NCBI RefSeq assembly: GCF_009711045.1
Contig: NZ_WMJX01000001.1
Coordinates: forward strand, 124,001-188,000
DNA: 64,000 bases
Source: Myroides albus
GTDB lineage: Bacteria > Bacteroidota > Bacteroidia > Flavobacteriales > Flavobacteriaceae
Direction of reading: 5' to 3'
Shown: positions 19,410 through 28,934 of the stretch, piece after piece
How the letters are laid out: each line of letters opens with the position of its first letter
How positions within the stretch are numbered: the first letter of the stretch is position 1
Program-made: the position numbers and the translations under genes
The notes under the pieces: generated by a model
Told to the model about the DNA's origin: nothing
Seen by the model: the letters and a program-made list of their open reading frames with translations, nothing else
Database searches by the model: none

Positions 19410-22400
19410 CTATTTGATTTCTTTTAAAATTTCTTGTACAGCTCTTTCAAGTTGAGGATCATTGTTGTTTAATCTATCTACGAAAGTGTTTTTAACGTAA
19501 ATATCTGGTGCAACACCTGTTTTTTCTAAGTTTTGCCCGTCTAAAGTATATGTACCCCACGAAGGTAGTCTATACGAAGAACCGTCAACTAAGCTCTTGC
19601 CAGAGGTAAAGATAATCCATCTATAAGTCTCTTGACCGATAATTTTACCAAGCTTTAACGCTTTAAATCCTGCAGCAGTCATCTCGGCATCACTCAGAGA
19701 TGATTCATTGATAAGCAGTACTATTGGTTTGCCACTTGGAGTGAAGTTACTCTGTACTGTTAACTTCCCTTCTCTGTATTTCCATTGTAAATATGGTCTT
19801 TGTGATAAGAAGTTTAATACCTTGTCGTGTACGTTGCCCCCAGTATTGTAACGCAAGTCTAAGATAACCCCTTCCTTGTTAGCTTCTTGTTCTACCATAT
19901 CAAGTAAGAATCTGTCTAACTCAGTTGACGTCATATTTTTCATATACGAATAGGCAATGCGATTGTTGCTAAGGTCATTTACGCGTTGTTTGTTTGTATA
20001 TATCCATTCGTCATACAAAAGTGATTTCATTTCTATGAAGGAAATTGGATGTAGTTTAGAGGTAATTTCTTTACCTGCTCTATTGAAAGTTAAGCTTATT
20101 TCTTCTTGTGTATTTGCGAAGGTAAAATAAGTATCTCTATTCACTTTGTCTGCTACCTCTTGGCCATTCACTTTGGTTAATACATCCCCTGGTTTAATGT
20201 TTATATCTGTGGCATAAGCTGGAGATTTACGCACAATGCGTTCTACTTCATATGGCTTGTCCGTACTAAATACAATACCTGTGTCGTATGTTCTATAGTT
20301 CAGTTTGGTTTTCTCCTCCGTTCCCGTAGTATTGAATCCCAAGTGAGAAGATCCCAATTCTCCCAACATATCGTTCAGTAAGATACGGAGGTCACTTCTA
20401 CTGTTTACATGAGGTAAATACTGAGCGAAATGGTCTTTCATTTTATTCCAATCTATGCCGTGAAACGTCTCATCGTAGAAGTTTTCCTCTACACCAGCCC
20501 ATGTTTCATAATACATTTGGTTAAACTCATCTGCTAAGTTTTTTGTAAAGTTGTGCTTGATTTTAATCTGCTCAGGTTTTCCTTTACTTAACTCGAAGCT
20601 ATAGATATTACCTCCGATTAAAGCGTACACATTCTTATTTCGTTTCAGCAATTGATCAGCGCGTTTGTCAAATACTTTTTCACTTTTGTTATCTTCAAAG
20701 TCCTCGTAAACTGTCTTGTATAAATTGCTTTTTCCGTTTTCTTGATTTGTGTTATAGAATACCACTTCTTTCGTATCATCTGCAAATACGATCGGATTAT
20801 ATTGATTGCCAAAGCGATCACTTACTAATTCTATTCGGTCAAGTAATCCATCCGTATTTACTTTGATAGAAGTGACGATCTTGCCGTCTATCTTTGTTGA
20901 ATTTGCCTTTTTATCTTGTGTTTTTTTATCCTTCTTTGTTATTTCACTTTTGATTTCCTCTTTCTTATCGACAAATAACTTGTCAAATTGATCAGATTTA
21001 AAGGCTTCTGTTTGCCAATCAACAGCGAAACGGTAGATACTCGGATTCTGCATTCCCAATGGATAAGAAGGATTAAGTCGATCACTCATAAAGTAGATAT
21101 GCTTGCCATTAGGAGACCAATATGGCGCAGACTCGGCTACTCCAGTATTCGTTAAGTTGATTGTCTCATTCTTTGTGATGTGGTGAATAAAGATGTCCTC
21201 TTCAAAATTGCGCTTAGCAGTGAATAGTACATATTCCCCATTAGGAGAGAAAGAAGGAGTTGAGTTTTGGAATGCCCATATTTCGTCTTTGACAATTACT
21301 TTAGAAGTATTGTCCTTTAGGTTTAATAGTCTCACTTCATCTCGTCCACTAAGATAGACCGCCTTAGTCATTTCTTTGTTTAAAGTAATATCTCTGTTGT
21401 TGCGATTATCATTAGTTAATTGAGTGGGATTTCCCTTGCCATTAGCGGATCTTTTAAACCAGTTTTGATATCCATTAAAAGTCTGACTATACAACAAAGT
21501 CTCGTTGTCTTTTAGCCACTTTACTTCCATAACGCGTTCTTTGCCATCCGTTACTGCTTGAATGAATTTTCCTTCGATGTCAGATACGAATAATATCCCA
21601 CGACTAACGAATGCAATCTTCTTTGTATCGGGTGAAACATCGAAGTAGCTGATATTATCTTCAACTACATAGGACTGTTCCTTTTCAATAGCCTTATTTG
21701 TATTTACAGTAGTAGTTAACGGAGTGACAGATTTCGTAGCTGTGTCAAATACGTAAATCATATAGTCTTTTTCAAAGACAACTTTGCTACCATCAGCAGA
21801 TACATAAGGCTTTTTGATAGAAGTATCGAAATTAGTCAAGGCTACTTTTTTCCCGTTGTCGAAGGTGTATAAGTTATAGTTACCATTGTTCTCATCTGAA
21901 ATAAAGTATATTTTACCTTGCTTATCAACGGTAGGATTAAAATCCTTTCCTTCATAATCTGTGTAGGATTTGAATTCTTTCGTAGTTGGATTATAGCCAA
22001 GTATGTCTGGGTTGTTCTCTCCTTTATAGCGCTTACGAGTCGTCTGACTTGCGCTTTCCATAGAGCTTGTAAAAAGGTATTCACCAGATGGAGTAACGAC
22101 TAATCCATTTGTGTTGTTAAAGTAGTTGGTAAATAAGGGTTTTGGAGTACCGCCATTTAGGTCAATCACATAGGAGCCAAAGTTGTTATTGGCATTTGAG
22201 GTAATGTATATTTGTTTGCTGTCCCAGCTCCAGCTTTCTACTTCGTCAGAGGCCTGGTGGTAAGTTAGCTGTGTGATTTGTCCGCCAGTTAGGGGCATCA
22301 AGAAAACATCTTTATTGCCGTATTGCCCTGAGGTGAATGCTAACCACTTGCCATCAGGTGACACGCGGGGATTAGTTTCATTGCCTTCTAATGCTGTTAT

Positions 22401-22574
22401 TCTTAAGGCTTCTCCTCCAGCAGTTGGAGCTTGCCATATATCGCCGTTATAGCTAAAGTAAGTAGTTTTGCCATCGGGACTTAGCGATGGAGTTGAAGCA
22501 AATTTTGGCGAATGCTGTCCCCATGCTACACTTAGAAGAGAAAGTGTTAGTAAAGTGATTGTATTTTTAATCAT
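19410..22574 (-). CDS. Tricorn-like S41 protease with beta-propeller
   Basis: 1054-residue exported protein: signal peptide ending near residue 19 (AWGQ); WD/PD40-type propeller repeats (SLSPDGKTTYFSYNGDIW, VSPDGKWLAFTS, FSPNGEYVLFTAK) over about 20-540; a Lys-rich linker near 550; a second propeller section; then a PDZ domain (KPGDVLTKVNGQEV) and the S41 core with LRYNTGGNVHD and NESSLSDAE (Ser961 the likely nucleophile). This is the layout of tricorn protease. Known: tricorn trims peptides; in this lineage such proteins are exported. It ends at a shared terminator. Confidence 0.93.
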   Translation of the reverse strand: MIKNTITLLTLSLLSVAWGQHSPKFASTPSLSPDGKTTYFSYNGDIWQAPTAGGEALRITALEGNETNPRVSPDGKWLAFTSGQYGNKDVFLMPLTGGQITQLTYHQASDEVESWSWDSKQIYITSNANNNFGSYVIDLNGGTPKPLFTNYFNNTNGLVVTPSGEYLFTSSMESASQTTRKRYKGENNPDILGYNPTTKEFKSYTDYEGKDFNPTVDKQGKIYFISDENNGNYNLYTFDNGKKVALTNFDTSIKKPYVSADGSKVVFEKDYMIYVFDTATKSVTPLTTTVNTNKAIEKEQSYVVEDNISYFDVSPDTKKIAFVSRGILFVSDIEGKFIQAVTDGKERVMEVKWLKDNETLLYSQTFNGYQNWFKRSANGKGNPTQLTNDNRNNRDITLNKEMTKAVYLSGRDEVRLLNLKDNTSKVIVKDEIWAFQNSTPSFSPNGEYVLFTAKRNFEEDIFIHHITKNETINLTNTGVAESAPYWSPNGKHIYFMSDRLNPSYPLGMQNPSIYRFAVDWQTEAFKSDQFDKLFVDKKEEIKSEITKKDKKTQDKKANSTKIDGKIVTSIKVNTDGLLDRIELVSDRFGNQYNPIVFADDTKEVVFYNTNQENGKSNLYKTVYEDFEDNKSEKVFDKRADQLLKRNKNVYALIGGNIYSFELSKGKPEQIKIKHNFTKNLADEFNQMYYETWAGVEENFYDETFHGIDWNKMKDHFAQYLPHVNSRSDLRILLNDMLGELGSSHLGFNTTGTEEKTKLNYRTYDTGIVFSTDKPYEVERIVRKSPAYATDINIKPGDVLTKVNGQEVADKVNRDTYFTFANTQEEISLTFNRAGKEITSKLHPISFIEMKSLLYDEWIYTNKQRVNDLSNNRIAYSYMKNMTSTELDRFLLDMVEQEANKEGVILDLRYNTGGNVHDKVLNFLSQRPYLQWKYREGKLTVQSNFTPSGKPIVLLINESSLSDAEMTAAGFKALKLGKIIGQETYRWIIFTSGKSLVDGSSYRLPSWGTYTLDGQNLEKTGVAPDIYVKNTFVDRLNNNDPQLERAVQEILKEIK

Positions 22575-22684
22575 TGGTTAATATTTTTATTAAACATAAA
22601 AATATTTTCGGTAATGGACTAATATAGAATGCCTTTTATGTAATCATATTATGCTAAGTGTAACGTTGTCTGATGAAATGAACT

Positions 22685-22723
22685 TAAAAAAAGAACGAGA
22701 CAATAATTTAATAATGTCCCGTT
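22685..22723 (-). terminator. Terminator after the formyl-THF cyclo-ligase gene
   Basis: On the minus strand AACGGGACA pairs with TGTCTCGTT (one G:U) and is followed by a run of seven T. Confidence 0.75.
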
Positions 22724-22733
22724 TTATAATGAT

Positions 22734-23297
22734 TTAAAATCGATATACTTCTGTTGGTGTGATGCAATAGTCAAGGGGGATATCTCCTTCTCTTACATCG
22801 ATGACAAGGTCTTCTGGAGGGAAGAAACTTAATCCTACTTTAATTACATCAGGCTTGCATTTTGCTAAGAATCTATCATAGAACCCCTTGCCATAACCGA
22901 TTCTATTTCCCTTCTTGTCATAGGCTAATAGAGGAACGAAGATTACATCAAGTTGTTGTTCGCTTACTTGGATGCCGTCTATAGGTTCTGGAATCCCATA
23001 ACTATTGACTTTTATTGTAGTGTTATCCGTCAAGAGGTAGTGTGATAATGTTCCCTCTTTAAAATTAGATTTAGATAAGACTACATTCTTATCCTTGCCC
23101 GCTAATATCTGCAGTAGGTATTCTGTATCTATTTCTTTCTTGTTGCGAATACTTAGAAATAGATGGTAGTTCACTTTATCCCAAATGGGTAATTGTAATA
23201 CTTGATTGGCAATCTCTAAACTGAGGTCATCTATTCTATTGAGTTCTAAGTTATCGCGTAAGGTTTTATATTTTAATCTTAATTCTTCTTTATTCAT
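22734..23297 (-). CDS. 5-formyltetrahydrofolate cyclo-ligase
   Basis: Converts 5-formyl-THF to 5,10-methenyl-THF with ATP, recycling a folate storage form. 187 residues. Basic N-terminus KEELRLKYKTLRDNL, FLSIRNKKEIDTEYLL, and the signature GNRIGYGKGFYDRFL near residue 135 identify the family. Its ATG overlaps the stop of the upstream aspartoacylase-like gene by four bases (ATGA), so the two are translationally coupled. It ends before a terminator. Confidence 0.95.
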   Translation of the reverse strand: MNKEELRLKYKTLRDNLELNRIDDLSLEIANQVLQLPIWDKVNYHLFLSIRNKKEIDTEYLLQILAGKDKNVVLSKSNFKEGTLSHYLLTDNTTIKVNSYGIPEPIDGIQVSEQQLDVIFVPLLAYDKKGNRIGYGKGFYDRFLAKCKPDVIKVGLSFFPPEDLVIDVREGDIPLDYCITPTEVYRF

Positions 23298-24244
23298 TTT
23301 TTTAATGTTTTTGAGATGTGAAATACAGCATCTCCTTGATAGACAATAGGGGCATCATTAACATTGATGATATAGCCTGCATTAGGTGCTTTAATTGCAG
23401 TATTTTCCTTTCCATAAGGATCTGAAATTTCAGCTAATACAGCTCCTTTTTCTACATACGAACCTATTTTAACCTGATCGTGTAGTAAGCCTGATCGCTT
23501 TGCTCTAACCCAAATAGAGTTGGTGATAATAGTCATTTTCTCTTTAGGCAGACAGGTACTAAATTCGTCTTTCAACATATCAAAAGAATGCAAGAATCGC
23601 TTAGTTCCTTCAACTCCCATTTCTGATACCTCAGAATTGATATCCAAGGACTTTCCTCCTTCGAATAACAACATCTTGATTCCTTTCTTGGCACAAGCAT
23701 TTCTAAAAGATCCCGCAATCTGTGCTGAGTACAATAAGAAGGGAGGGTGGAAGATGGTTGCTAATTCCTCTAACTCCAAGTTTTCTGGAGCGATTCTAAT
23801 CTGCGGAGCATTAAATCTGCTCGCACCTCCAGCGTGAAAGTCAATTGCGTAATCCACATGTGGTAAGATATAGTTCACGAGATAATGAGCAAAACGCCCT
23901 GCAAGTGACCCCGTTTTACTACCAGGGAACACCCTATTCATGTCTCTACCGTCAGGAAATTCTCTTGACTGGTTGATGAATCCGAATATATTAATAACTG
24001 GGATACAGATAATAGTTCCTCTTTTAGGAACATTCATTCCGCGATGTACAATCTGACGTACGATATCTACTCCATTTAATTCATCTCCATGTAGTCCAGC
24101 AGAGAGCAATACTGTAGGGCCTTCTATTCTTGCCCTTGATACTATAACAGGTATTTTAAGTTTCGTCGCTGTATGTAGTCGTGCGATTTCGAGGTTCAGT
24201 GTTTTAGTTTCTCCCGGTTGTATCGTTTCTTCAAGTATCTTCAT
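23294..24244 (-). CDS. Succinylglutamate desuccinylase/aspartoacylase-family protein
   Basis: M14-like zinc hydrolase of 316 residues. GLHGDELNG gives zinc ligands His52 and Glu55; DFHAGG supplies the third His; LLFEGG holds the likely catalytic Glu. The C-terminal part (about 240-316: GSYVEKGAVLAEISDP, IKAPNAGYIINV) looks like a biotinyl-lipoyl-type beta sandwich, as in the ATP-grasp-linked members of this family. Substrate unknown; N-acyl amino acid or glutathione-like amide cleavage is possible. The ATG at 24244 is preferred over an upstream in-frame TTG. It overlaps the formyl-THF cyclo-ligase gene. Confidence 0.85.
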   Translation of the reverse strand: MKILEETIQPGETKTLNLEIARLHTATKLKIPVIVSRARIEGPTVLLSAGLHGDELNGVDIVRQIVHRGMNVPKRGTIICIPVINIFGFINQSREFPDGRDMNRVFPGSKTGSLAGRFAHYLVNYILPHVDYAIDFHAGGASRFNAPQIRIAPENLELEELATIFHPPFLLYSAQIAGSFRNACAKKGIKMLLFEGGKSLDINSEVSEMGVEGTKRFLHSFDMLKDEFSTCLPKEKMTIITNSIWVRAKRSGLLHDQVKIGSYVEKGAVLAEISDPYGKENTAIKAPNAGYIINVNDAPIVYQGDAVFHISKTLKK

Positions 24245-24350
24245 AGTACTCTTGCTTTTCAAAATGTGAAGATATTAAAAGTTTCGGATTTGCGTTTTAA
24301 TCGACCCAGACAAATCATGAATAATGGTGTTTTTAGCTTTTATTTAAAGG

Positions 24351-24418
24351 GTGGTCGGCTTGTGGTCGGCTATTGATAGGCTTGTGGTCGGCTAAAAAGT
24401 ACCATAATAAGCCTATCA
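24351..24418. repeat. Short direct and inverted repeats, GC-rich
   Basis: GTGGTCGGCT occurs at 24351, 24362 and 24384. The last two copies extend to a 16-base exact repeat (24357-24372 and 24379-24394, offset 22). TGATAGGCTT at 24374-24383 is inverted as AAGCCTATCA at 24409-24418. The segment is clearly richer in G and C than its flanks. Confidence 0.85.
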
Positions 24419-24574
24419 CTATGCTATCATCTGCCGAACATATAGGGATGATAGGGAGTAGAGTATCATGGATTTTAAATCTGTGATATCGGGAACTCGA
24501 CAGTAGAGATATAATATATTGCGTCTAACAGTTCTCGTAGATTTGTAATCCGTATGGAGTATAAATAGTTTTAG

Positions 24575-24582
24575 TATTTTTG
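24575..24582 (+). promoter_or_regulatory. -7 promoter element for uvrC
   Basis: TATTTTTG matches TAnnTTTG and lies 18 bases before the uvrC ATG. No -33 TTG at normal spacing. Confidence 0.45.
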
Positions 24583-24600
24583 TGAGTATAATATTTACTT

Positions 24601-26397
24601 ATGCAAGTTTCCCCTTCTTTAGCGATTCAGATACAGACATTACCTGATCAACCAGGCGTTTATCAATACTATGATAAGGACGATAAGATATTGTATGTCG
24701 GTAAGGCAAAGAATCTAAAAAAGAGAGTTAGTTCTTATTTTAACAAGGTTCACGATAACGCGAAGACGAACGTATTAGTGAAGAAAATTGTGACCATAAA
24801 GCATATCGTCGTACCCACAGAGACGGATGCCTTATTGTTGGAGAATAATTTGATTAAAAGACTTCAACCGCGCTATAATGTATTGCTTAAAGATGACAAG
24901 AGTTATCCTTGGATTTGCATAAAAAGAGAGCCCTTTCCCCGTGTTTTTATGACCAGGAGAATGGTTAAGGATGGATCTGAGTATTTTGGACCATATACAA
25001 ATATTAAGACCGTACACACTTTGATTGATTTAATCAAAGAGTTGTATCCTTTGCGTACTTGTACTTTAGATTTGACATCGAGTAATATTCGTTCTGGTAA
25101 GTTTAAAGTTTGTTTAGAATATCATATTGGAAATTGTATGGGACCCTGTGAGGGCTATGAAACGGAGCAACAGTATGAAAAGAAAATTTTAGAAATCCGC
25201 GATATTTTAAAGGGTAATTTCAAAGAGAGTTTAAAAGGGTTCAAATCCTATATGCTTGAATTAGCTTCGGATTTAAGGTTCGAGGAAGCTCAAAAGGTGA
25301 AAGATAAAATAGACTTGTTGGAAAATTATCAATCCAAATCGACTATTGTCAATCCTAAAATTAGCAATGTTGATGTTTTTAGCATCATTTCTGACGAATC
25401 TGCAGCCTATGTCAATTTTTTGCAAGTGTCTTATGGGGCTATTATTCGATCACATACTATGGAGTTGAAGAAGAAGTTAGACGAGACCGATGTAGAGTTG
25501 CTTGAACTGGCTATTACGGAGATGAGAACGCGTTTTAATTTGAATTCAAAAGAGATTATCGTTCCGTTTGAGGTTGAGGTGGCAGATAGTATAAAAGTGA
25601 CTGTACCCAAATTAGGTGATAAGAAACAGCTGTTAGATTTGTCTGAACGCAATGCTAAATATTACCGTGTTGACTTGATGAAGCAGATTAAAATTGTCGA
25701 TCCAGAACGCCATGTAAATCGAATAATGCAACAAATGCAAAAGGATTTGCGCTTGAATCGCGAACCAAGGCATATTGAATGTTTTGATAACTCGAATATT
25801 CAAGGGACAAATCCCGTTTCTGCTTGTGTTGTATTTAAAGATGGAAAGCCAAGCAAAAAGGATTACAGACACTTTAATGTGAAGACTGTAGTTGGGCCAA
25901 ATGACTATGACACAATGGAGGAAATCGTTTATCGCCGTTATAAAAGGGTGATTGAAGAAGGCGAGGCATTACCGGATTTGATTGTCATAGATGGAGGTAA
26001 GGGACAATTAGGTGTCGCATTAAAAAGTCTTGAGAAGCTCGGAATTAGAGGAAAAGTTCCTATTATTAGTTTGGCAGAGCGATTAGAGGAGATTTTTTAT
26101 CCTGGAGACAGCATTCCGATGTATTTAGACAAGCGTTCTGAAACGATGAAAGTAATAATTCACCTTCGAGATGAAGCGCATCGATTTGGGCTTACCTTTC
26201 ACCGCAATCAACGCAGTAAAAATGCGATCACGAGTATATTGGATAATATACCAGGAATAGGTGAAAAGACAAAAGTAACATTGATGAATCATTTTAAATC
26301 TACCAAAAAGATTAAAGAAGCTTCAGAAGAAGAGTTAGAAAAGGTGGTAGGAAAATCAAAAACTAAACTATTAATTGAATATTTTAAAGTAAATTAG
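24601..26397 (+). CDS. uvrC: UvrABC excinuclease subunit C
   Basis: Makes both incisions around DNA lesions in nucleotide excision repair. GIY-YIG domain at the N-terminus (QPGVYQYYDKDDKILYVGK), a Cys-containing segment, a UVR motif (FEEAQKVKDKIDLLENY near 230), an RNase H-like nuclease domain (ECFDNSNIQGT, VIDGGKGQL) and C-terminal helix-hairpin-helix (ILDNIPGIGEKTKVTLM). 598 residues, full length. The patatin gene follows after 19 bases. Confidence 0.98.
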   Translation: MQVSPSLAIQIQTLPDQPGVYQYYDKDDKILYVGKAKNLKKRVSSYFNKVHDNAKTNVLVKKIVTIKHIVVPTETDALLLENNLIKRLQPRYNVLLKDDKSYPWICIKREPFPRVFMTRRMVKDGSEYFGPYTNIKTVHTLIDLIKELYPLRTCTLDLTSSNIRSGKFKVCLEYHIGNCMGPCEGYETEQQYEKKILEIRDILKGNFKESLKGFKSYMLELASDLRFEEAQKVKDKIDLLENYQSKSTIVNPKISNVDVFSIISDESAAYVNFLQVSYGAIIRSHTMELKKKLDETDVELLELAITEMRTRFNLNSKEIIVPFEVEVADSIKVTVPKLGDKKQLLDLSERNAKYYRVDLMKQIKIVDPERHVNRIMQQMQKDLRLNREPRHIECFDNSNIQGTNPVSACVVFKDGKPSKKDYRHFNVKTVVGPNDYDTMEEIVYRRYKRVIEEGEALPDLIVIDGGKGQLGVALKSLEKLGIRGKVPIISLAERLEEIFYPGDSIPMYLDKRSETMKVIIHLRDEAHRFGLTFHRNQRSKNAITSILDNIPGIGEKTKVTLMNHFKSTKKIKEASEEELEKVVGKSKTKLLIEYFKVN

Positions 26398-26416
26398 CGC
26401 TCAAAATGAGCAATAT

Positions 26417-28654
26417 ATGAAAAAAATATACCTATTTGTTTTACTTTTTCTGTTGGGTTCCGCAGGAGTTAAAGCCCAGAATGATACGTTGACAAATCAC
26501 AAGCCTAAAATAGGACTTGTTTTAAGTGGAGGAGGTGCGAAAGGGTTAGCACATATTGGGGTGTTGAAAGTTTTGGAAAGAGAAGGGATAAAGGTAGACT
26601 ATGTTGCAGGTACGAGTATGGGTGCAATTGTTGGAGGACTTTATGCTGCAGGGTATACTTCTTCGGAGCTGGATTCCATTTTTAACTCAATTGATGTGTC
26701 GGCTCTTATAAAGGATTATATTCCTCGTATTTCCAAGTCATTCTATGAAAAGAAGAATGACGAAATATACGCTTTGACGCTGCCATTTAACAATTTTAAA
26801 ATAGGTTTTCCAAAAGCTTTATCACGTGGGATGTACAATTATAACTTGATGAATAAGTTGTTGGCACATGTCCGTCATATAAGAGATTTTAGCGAATTAA
26901 AGACCCCGTTTTTATGTATTGCTACAGATGCTGAGACAGGGGAGGCGGTTGTATTAGATAAAGGGTATCTGCCCCAAGCTATTTTGGCCAGTGGTGCTTT
27001 TCCTTCATTATTTGCGCCAGTAGAGATCGACGGTCGATTTTTAATTGACGGAGGAGTTGTTAATAACTACCCACTTCACGAGCTTAAGAAGATGGGGGCT
27101 GAGGTTATTATCGGGGTTGATGTGCAAGATGGTTTGAAAACGAGTGAAGAGATGGAAGGCGCTCCAGATTTGTTATTGCAGATTTCAAATTTCTCGACAA
27201 TCAACCAAATGAACGCTAAAAAGCCTTTTACGAATATTTATATTAAACCTGATATTGTAGGGTATTCTGTGGTATCTTTTGACTCCGGTGAGGTGATTAT
27301 TAAAAGAGGAGAGGAAGCGACAGAAAAGGTGATAGATGAACTTAGAGCGATAGGTGGTACTCCAAAAGTAAAGGAGAATCACTATGTTGAGAAATACACT
27401 GACTCTCTGAATATAAAAGATATTAATATTGATGGTTTAAGCAAGTACACTCAGCGTTATGTTCACGGTAAGCTTGGTTTTAAGCCATTTAGCAAAGTTT
27501 CTTTTGATCAGTTAGACAAGGGGATTACACAATTGAACGGAACAGAAAACTTCAGTAGCATTTCCTATAAGTTTAATCGCAGTACTACTGGAGAAGGAGA
27601 TGACTTAGATATGGATCTTGTAGAGAATCCGGTGAATCGCTATTTAAAATTAGGGGTGCATTATGACGCTTTGTATAAAGCAGCTGCATTAGTAAATGTT
27701 ACACAGAAGAAGCTATTCTTGAAAAGTGACGTTGCCTCGATTGATTTAGCTCTTGGCGATAATGTGCGATATAATTTTAATTATTTTGTCGATAACGGTT
27801 TTTATTGGAGTGTTGGAATCAATTCAAAGTACAATAAGTTTAGTCGAGATTTACCTTATAGCATGATGGTAGAAGCAACAGGCGGGGATCTTGATATAGA
27901 TGGTGCTCCAAGTAAGTTCAATGTCGATTATGCAGATCTTGAAAACAGGTTGTACTTTCAGACTTTTTATCAACAAAAGTATTTGTTAAGCGTTGGATTT
28001 GAGCATAGATATTTAGATATAAAGAGTAAGACCTTAAGGCAAGAAGATGCGCGTTTTGACGCGAGTCATTATTTGGGAGGTTTTGTAAATGTCTTAGTTG
28101 ATACCTATGACAATATGTATTTTCCTCGCAGCGGTTTTCTGTTGAAGGGAGAGTATAGGAATTTCTTCCTTTCCAGTGATTTTAGAGATAATTTTAAGAA
28201 CTTTTCTACTATAACTGGTCAAGTAGGGTATGCAACGCGCATAACGGACAAATTAGCGATTGATTTAAAATCAAGATTAGGTGCAGTAATCGGAAATCTA
28301 CCGAGCTTTGGATTTGGATATGCTTTGGGAGGCTATGGTTTTGCAGATCGCGATAATTTGATTCCATTCTATGGATATGATTTGTTGGGGATTGGAGGAG
28401 ATTCATTTATTGCTGGTACCATACAGTTAGATTATGAAATTTTTAAAAAGCACCACATCAATTTTTCAGCAAACTACGCTAATGCAGGAGAAGATATTTT
28501 TTCAACTTCGAATTGGTTTTCGAAGATTAAATACTCTGGATATGCTGTAGGATATGGTATGCAAACCGTTTTGGGACCAATCGAAGCAAAATTTACGTAT
28601 TCGCCTGATACGGGTCGAACTTACACAGTATTTGCCGTTGGTTTTTGGTTTTAG
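26417..28654 (+). CDS. Patatin-like phospholipase with outer-membrane barrel
   Basis: 745 residues with a signal peptide (cleavage near KAQN, residue 20). The patatin domain has the oxyanion motif SGGGAKG (37-43), nucleophile elbow GTSMG (Ser67) and DGG with Asp211 as the dyad partner. After about residue 330 come a POTRA-like stretch and a C-terminal beta-barrel of the Omp85/D15 type, ending in aromatic FAVGFWF. This is the PlpD-like fused layout: lipase on the periplasmic or secreted side of an outer-membrane barrel. Probably transcribed with uvrC; a terminator follows. Confidence 0.92.
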   Translation: MKKIYLFVLLFLLGSAGVKAQNDTLTNHKPKIGLVLSGGGAKGLAHIGVLKVLEREGIKVDYVAGTSMGAIVGGLYAAGYTSSELDSIFNSIDVSALIKDYIPRISKSFYEKKNDEIYALTLPFNNFKIGFPKALSRGMYNYNLMNKLLAHVRHIRDFSELKTPFLCIATDAETGEAVVLDKGYLPQAILASGAFPSLFAPVEIDGRFLIDGGVVNNYPLHELKKMGAEVIIGVDVQDGLKTSEEMEGAPDLLLQISNFSTINQMNAKKPFTNIYIKPDIVGYSVVSFDSGEVIIKRGEEATEKVIDELRAIGGTPKVKENHYVEKYTDSLNIKDINIDGLSKYTQRYVHGKLGFKPFSKVSFDQLDKGITQLNGTENFSSISYKFNRSTTGEGDDLDMDLVENPVNRYLKLGVHYDALYKAAALVNVTQKKLFLKSDVASIDLALGDNVRYNFNYFVDNGFYWSVGINSKYNKFSRDLPYSMMVEATGGDLDIDGAPSKFNVDYADLENRLYFQTFYQQKYLLSVGFEHRYLDIKSKTLRQEDARFDASHYLGGFVNVLVDTYDNMYFPRSGFLLKGEYRNFFLSSDFRDNFKNFSTITGQVGYATRITDKLAIDLKSRLGAVIGNLPSFGFGYALGGYGFADRDNLIPFYGYDLLGIGGDSFIAGTIQLDYEIFKKHHINFSANYANAGEDIFSTSNWFSKIKYSGYAVGYGMQTVLGPIEAKFTYSPDTGRTYTVFAVGFWF

Positions 28655-28685
28655 AAGAAGATTCAATGATGAAATTATAATTTTC

Positions 28686-28719
28686 GGGGCATTTGGTTTT
28701 ACCAAGTGCCCCTTTTTTG
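28686..28719 (+). terminator. Terminator after the patatin gene
   Basis: GGGGCATTTGGT (28686-28697) pairs with ACCAAGTGCCCC (28701-28712) with one G:U, then T6. Confidence 0.9.
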
Positions 28720-28934
28720 TGATATAGTTAATGTTGAGGTATTAAAATTGTGGTATGTGAAATAATATTTGGATAAAAATTTGCATAAGATAAAATTATT
28801 TCGATATTTGTGATATTATGAAAATACAATGGGACGGTTTATTGGCTTATTTAAAGTTCCTCATCAAGAGAAATCCTGAATGAGGTAACATTACTTTTAT
28901 ATTATCTATTACCAACCAAAAAATATAAATAAGT

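Larger units (their letters stand above)
24245..24600. other. Intergenic stretch with GC-rich short repeats
   Basis: 356 bases between divergent genes. It has a compact repeat cluster (24351-24418) described separately and a likely uvrC promoter element at its right end. No gene or RNA family was recognised. Confidence 0.5.

Noticed and set aside
24351-24393. Possible CRISPR-like array
   Set aside because: Only three 10-base copies with uneven spacing, no spacers of proper length and no cas genes.
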